Source: Rostratula benghalensis (Eukaryota > Chordata > Aves > Charadriiformes > Rostratulidae). From it: a DNA stretch of 64,000 bases. The notes under the pieces are model-generated. The model saw only the letters and a list, made by a program, of their open reading frames with translations. It searched no databases and was not told the origin of the DNA. Every line of letters starts with the position of its first letter. The first letter of the stretch is position 1. Both the position numbers and the translations under genes were made by a program. Shown piece after piece: positions 58,721-64,000 of the stretch. The stretch covers positions 3,447,329 to 3,511,328 of the forward strand of contig VXAI01000015.1 in NCBI GenBank assembly GCA_013399305.1, read 5' to 3'.

Positions 58721-61700
58721 TATGCCAGTTTAATTACAGCCAGTCCTGGCTCTACGGTTCATGTGTGGTCCTTCCTTCACCAGGCGGCTGTGTGTGGGTG
58801 TGTGTGTGTTCATGCATACGCACAGTCTGCTGAAACTCTCACCAAACAGAAAAGTGCTGCCAGCTACCAGGCACTGCACTGACAAAGTCTTCCTGCTCCC
58901 TGGGAACAACGCTTCTTTCTGCTCCAGATCCAGAAGCTGGCTGCTGTCAGCCCTCACAGATTCTGATGGGAGCTGCTGCTGTGGTGCTGTTGGTGGGAGA
59001 CAGCACCACTTCCCATGTAAAAAGTGTTTTCCTTTGGCATTAAAGTTCTGTGCCCAAGTCCTGCATTCTCTGCTGCTGAGCTATACCTTGCATTTCTGGC
59101 GATTACAACATTAATATGCAAATCATGCAAGTTGTGATAAGTAGTTCCAGAGCTATTTACCAGCAGGAATATGTGAAGTCAGATAAGGCTTCTAACTGAC
59201 TATTCTTTTAAAAATACTGCCCATAATTCTGCTGCAACCTCCTCAGTTTGTATATGTAAAACTGACAGAGTCACATTGTTTGTTAGCTACAACTGCCATA
59301 TTATGTATATTCTTCTTACTCCCCTGAAATATCACAACTGTTGTTTATTCCAGAGAGACCCATTTTGGAAGAAACAATAACATTTAAATTGTGCATTCAT
59401 TTAAAAAGTCTTATGAAGTGAACTATATTTTTTCTATTTTAATTGGGAAACTTTTGTAGCAGAAAGTTGTAAAGCACCAGGATTCCAAAACAACTATAAA
59501 ATCCAAAACAATGCCTGGAACTGTGTTGCTGTAAATGAATCAAGTGCTGTAATCAAACCTTTTTACACCCTTATGCAGTACCTAATTTTAAATTAGAAAT
59601 AGCCAGGCAGCTAATTTACCTCCTTCCTCATTTTTATGTTCAGCAGAGATCAACAATGGGGAATAAACACTTCTTTGGATCACTTACATTAGTTTGCTCA
59701 CAGACGGAATGTTCACGTGGACACTGTGGGTTGTCACATCTGAGCGCTGGCACACAACGTAAGGAAAAGAAGATAGAATGAGATGTGAGTTGTAGACTTG
59801 GATGCTGCTGCTACTTGAGTGCTTGTATCTGCACAGCTGTCTTCATTAGCCAACCAAGACCTTTTTAGGCTTCAAATTTAGCATCATCTGCAAGGTGCTG
59901 TAGAATTTACTTCTCCAATTTGTTACTGAGTTGTACGTTGAAATGGAGTGTTTTAGCAGATGATTTGCAGCTGGTAGTTTTGCTGCACTTCAGAAAATAA
60001 AGCTGTTGGTTAAAGATCTTCATACAGGTACTGAAGCCTTGCTTCAGATGTCCATTTGAAATATTCCTGCTTCTATTTTTTTCCATGAAGTATTGTCTTA
60101 CAGATACGGAGTAACAAGCCATAAAAAACATTTATGATTATCTAGTCTGACCTATTGCCATGTACGCTATAGATTTTTTTTTCCACTCATCTCTCCTTGA
60201 TTCATAGATATCCACAAAATAAGTCATGTGACATCACTCAAATTTAGCTTAAGGTGGTCTCAGTGCATATTAGAAATGAAGGATTTCTTTGTGGAGATTA
60301 AAGTTAACCCATTTTCAAAGGGAGGGAGAGAAGCAGTTGGAAAGGAGGCAGCAAAGCAACCTTCATTGTATTCATTTATAAAGTCAGTAATTCAAAGTAT
60401 CTGTGCGTATCAAGTAGCCCAAGTTTTGAAATCAATTTCTCTGCACACCTTTAGAGAATAGATCCAAAACCCTACCAGCAATGAGAAAAGTAACAAGAGA
60501 TGATCTGTAAGTAATGAGGAGTATGTGCCTTTCTCTGTATTGTCTTCCTGCTGGCAGAGATGCTGCTCCCTCCTCCAGAGACACTTCGTGCAGATGGTTT
60601 GATAAGACCTGACTTTTATGCCAGCAGGAATGATACAGTCTGAACAAGTACAGATAACAGCCCTGCCTGACCAGTGCATTAACATCCCATCATAAAACTA
60701 CAGGAACCAGTGCTGTGTACAACAAGAACAGTAAGTTGCTTTGCTAGGTAAATGTGAATGAAGAGGATGAGCACCACTGGAAAACGTGGCAGAAATGGAA
60801 GTAAAGAAATTGTTCTCTATCGACAACCATTTGATTTTGAGATTTGCATTGCATTTCATCCACAGCTAATTAAGGTTAGCTCCAGTGGTAGCCACTAGTT
60901 GCTGTGTTAACAGGAATGGGAAAGCAGTCATTAGGAAAAAAATAATCTCTGTGGATTTATTAGGATTTGTAGCCCCAGCCTCTTTTCGGTCTGTTGGATA
61001 AAGACTGTATAACCAATGCAATATAGTATGTCTAATCCAATTAGAGTTTGAACAAAAAATACTATTCTCTGTTGGTTTTTCACTTAATTGATGTGTTAAA
61101 ATATCTAGGTTTTTAACCAGCACAAAGCACTATGATAACACTGGTGTGGTCAGAAACCCACATGTTGCTGGTATCAAAAGGCAGACTGTAAGGTTGACTC
61201 TCAGTTAAAACTCACTCCTAGGAATATTTTGTTTTCTACTTGCAAAGTTTTTGGTAACAGAAGTGATGAAATATGAGATCAGAAACCACAGTGCTGTATA
61301 TATTTTGGAAGACAACTAAAACCCTAAACAAAACTTAACAGGCATAGAGGAGCATATATGGATTATTTACCTGTGCAGAGTGGAATCAAAGTTTTTCTGG
61401 TGTTTGTTACTGTCCTAACTTGGTTTTCACTGGAGTAAATATGAACCTTTTCCTATATTTTATTTGAATTAGAGCATGTTGGAAAAGCCTCCTTTCGCTG
61501 TGATCAGTTGTGTTTGTCTAAGAAGAATGGTGTTAACCATTCCCTCGTGTGAAGACTTACATTTTCTAAAGCATCCATTTAGTTTGGAAGCGTGGTATCA
61601 TTTGAAAGCCAATGCACCAGCACCATGTAGATGGCCTTCCTGCCTTTAAATGAACTTTTAATTAATAGAGAAAGTTCTGTTCAGGTGATTTTGGGGCCTT

Positions 61701-63500
61701 CCACCTGCACACTTACACAAGCATTTCTGCTGTTTTTCTTATTAATGCTCACTGGAAGCTTTGTTTGCCTAAAGCGAGTGTTATATGTCCATTGTATACT
61801 GCAGAGGAATAACGAGGGGAAAAAAAACCTTTAAAAGGGAGTAACAGAATTAAGAAAGAAATGTGATAGAGCTCAGTGGGAAGCAAGGATATAGGAGGAT
61901 CCTTTCATAATGTGGAGACAACTTTTAGAAGAAATGAGGCTAACTAGGTTAAAAATCAATTTTGCTAATATAATGTAAGAAATGCAAGCTAAGCTTAATT
62001 TTAACCAAAGATTTGTTAAGCACTTGGCAAGCAAATATGGATTTTTACAGGCATTCTGTTTCAATTTTATGTGCAAATGATATTTGGCAGCCGTAACTGA
62101 AATACAGCATGACTTTCTCAGTTATTTCTATTAGTTATTTTAGTTGCTTGTCACCAACTCTTTGGCTTTGCTTGTGAACTTTCTTACAGATGTGTTAACT
62201 CTTCAGTTGTCTTCAACTCCTCTCATTTTTGATTTTGATTTACTAATAAAATATGAAACATTAAGAAAAAAACATGAGTGGTTTTGATCAGATTCTCATT
62301 TGATGTCAATGAAAAAACTAATGTTGATGCCACAGAAAACCATTCCATGGAAAGTCAATACTAAGAACTTGTATTGGCATCAGAGCGTTTTTGTCCCCAG
62401 CCATGATGTCTAAAATAATATACAACATAAATATTAGATAAATTTAGATTTGGTTTACATACTGAGTAATGCCAAACAGAGCTGCAGGCATCCATTCTCT
62501 AAATTGCTTAAAATCACTAAAATTCCCTTCCAGACAAATATGAAGAGAAAAGTGATTGCTTTGTTATATTTTCCTTTTTTCCTGGTTTAGCTTGTTCAGA
62601 AAGATGAGTGCTTAAAGATACAGAGTCTGGGCACAACATAGTGAAGTAACGTTGTATGATACTTGAGTACAGAGCGCTCAGCCTCATTAGAAAATGTGGT
62701 GGGTTTTTTTGTGGAGGTGGTGGTTCCTGTAGTTTGAAAGTCCAGAAAGAACCATGATGCTACTTCTGAAGGAGCGATAGTAGAAACTTTCACAAAGTTT
62801 TGTTTCAGATTGGATGAAACTTGATAAGTGACTCCTTTGTTACACAAGAAAAAAACCGGGCATTCATAGTTTAAGTTAATTGAAGTTGTACAGTGAGCTA
62901 GTAATGAAACTAGACGTCTAACACATTGAAATGGGACTATATTTTTCTACCTATGTGGATTCCCATAAAAATAGCAGGAGCACCTCAGAATCTTTTTAGT
63001 ATCTTTTGTTAGAAAATCCCTGAAAAATAGACTGTGTGATTCTCTACAGAGAGATCACAGAAAGCCAAGACAACTGGCTTATGGTCACTTAAACCTGTAG
63101 TGCACAGAGGAAATGAATCGGGTGCTCACAGCCCCCAGACTAGCACACGAGTTTCTAGACCACCTTTTTCTTTCCTGAGTCCTATTCTGCCTCTTACCTA
63201 AACCAGTGTGAAAACTCCTCCAGTTGGCTGTTATCAGAACTCTGTTGGGTGTTTTTTAATGTCTGAATTGCCCAATCTCTTGAACAGGGATTGCCTTTCT
63301 CTCTGATGGCATGATGTTGGTTGTAACAAGGTTCTAAATGTCTGTCTGCCCAGACCTTAGGCCCCATCTCAGCCAAAATAAATTTTTAAAATGCAATTAC
63401 TCAATGTGTATAACACTGTTCTTTCATAAACTTTCAATTTTGCTTCCACAGTCTAATTTGAGTAAAATGGTTTATATATATATTTTTTTTCTTTCATCAG
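58721..63500. other. Single-copy non-coding DNA
   Basis: No gene is recognised. A short GT repeat lies at 58789-58809. A 117-codon plus-strand frame at 58761-59114 partly translates that repeat and has no family resemblance. 59.1-63.4 kb is AT-rich with no identifiable transposon. Confidence 0.55.
58789..58809. repeat. Short (TG)n repeat
   Basis: About 21 bp of TG dinucleotides interrupted once by GG. Confidence 0.85.
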
Positions 63501-63605
63501 AGACAATTAAGGACTATGAGTATTGTGAAATGATGAATGCTTCCTGGGTGGATATTAGCAACACTAGCCCAGCCTGCCATCTCAGAGAGCATGGAAATCC
63601 AGAGG
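63501..63605 (+). other. Weak exon-like segment
   Basis: A strong polypyrimidine tract and acceptor (TTTTTTTTCTTTCATCAG) end at 63500. They are followed by about 35 codons open to a TAA at 63608-63610. A donor-like GTTTAAGT begins at 63606 but is weak. The peptide is unrecognised. Isolated acceptor-like sequences are common, so this is only a lead. Confidence 0.1.
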
Positions 63606-63610
63606 TTTAA

Positions 63611-64000
63611 GTCATCAGTGACTTAGAAACACAAGAGGAAATTGAAGCCAGAATTTTGGTCTGGCAGACAGAATCTAGACAGGTCTTGTGAATCAATAGA
63701 AAGATGCGATAAATATTAAAGAAATATTATTCAGCCTAAAACAAGATGCAGCTGCAGCTGCTGGGAGTGGTGGCTTTATTCAGGAGCTCGTAGAAGAGTT
63801 GCACAGTATGCAGGAGAAGATATATGATTCATTTCACAATGAACCCCAAGTGCCAGGTATTTTATTACTTTACATAGAGAGTTACTTCCAGAGGTAGTAA
63901 ATTTTTCATTTAAGCTTCCTTTGTTGGCTGTAATGTCTTTGATTTCTTTCTTTAATTAAATCACACAAATTTTCTGGCTGTTTTTCCTTTGTTCTATTTA
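63611..64000. other. Single-copy non-coding DNA at window edge
   Basis: No gene or repeat is recognised before the window ends. Confidence 0.5.

Overview
This looks like about 64 kb of non-coding vertebrate nuclear DNA, most likely from a bird. The best evidence is the repeat content. Five fragments are 3' ends of CR1 LINEs, recognised by the conserved 3' region and the terminal octamer-type repeat (ATTCTATG or its decayed forms). Other repeats are old MIR-like tRNA-derived SINE fragments and a sauropsid-type ancient repeat with a 'cacttaagtgctttgct' core. No L1/Alu-type mammalian repeats and no recognisable LTR element were seen. Overall interspersed repeat content is low. A crocodilian or turtle cannot be excluded from sequence alone.

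I found no protein-coding gene that I can support. The longest open frames are about 154 codons. They are unrelated to any family I recognise and often overlap other open frames, as expected by chance in 64 kb. No tRNA, rRNA, known miRNA hairpin, CRISPR array or CpG island was recognised. The window is therefore a piece of a gene desert or of a very large intron. I cannot name the locus.

Layout. Positions 1-8.6 kb are single-copy AT-rich DNA with a C14 tract, an ancient repeat copy and two inverted repeats. A 645-bp CR1 copy with a broken reverse-transcriptase C-terminus lies at 8.6-9.25 kb. A MIR-like SINE on the minus strand lies near 9.9-10.06 kb. It is followed at 10.33-10.56 kb by the most striking regulatory-looking block, a perfect 19-bp dyad carrying two inverted octamer (POU) sites, beside a second small hairpin and an inverted SOX-type pair. 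From 10.6 to 27 kb the DNA is mostly featureless, with two MIR fragments. From 27 to 45 kb there are two antisense CR1 tails and one sense CR1 tail, one MIR fragment, and several AT-rich, homeodomain-core-rich blocks (31.6, 36.7-37.05 and 40.2-40.3 kb). The 45.2-46.8 kb interval is repeat-dense: a long (CCTT)n microsatellite with one ambiguous base, a SINE with an A-rich tail, and the best preserved CR1 tail. From 47 to 64 kb there is single-copy DNA with further enhancer-like blocks (48.3, 50.4, 52.9 and 58.55 kb), a perfect 30-bp tandem duplication, a (GCT)11 repeat and an ancient repeat fragment.

If the window has a function, it is most plausibly long-range developmental regulation. That is inferred from motif density and inverted-repeat structure. 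It would need cross-species alignment to establish. No new multi-gene system is visible.
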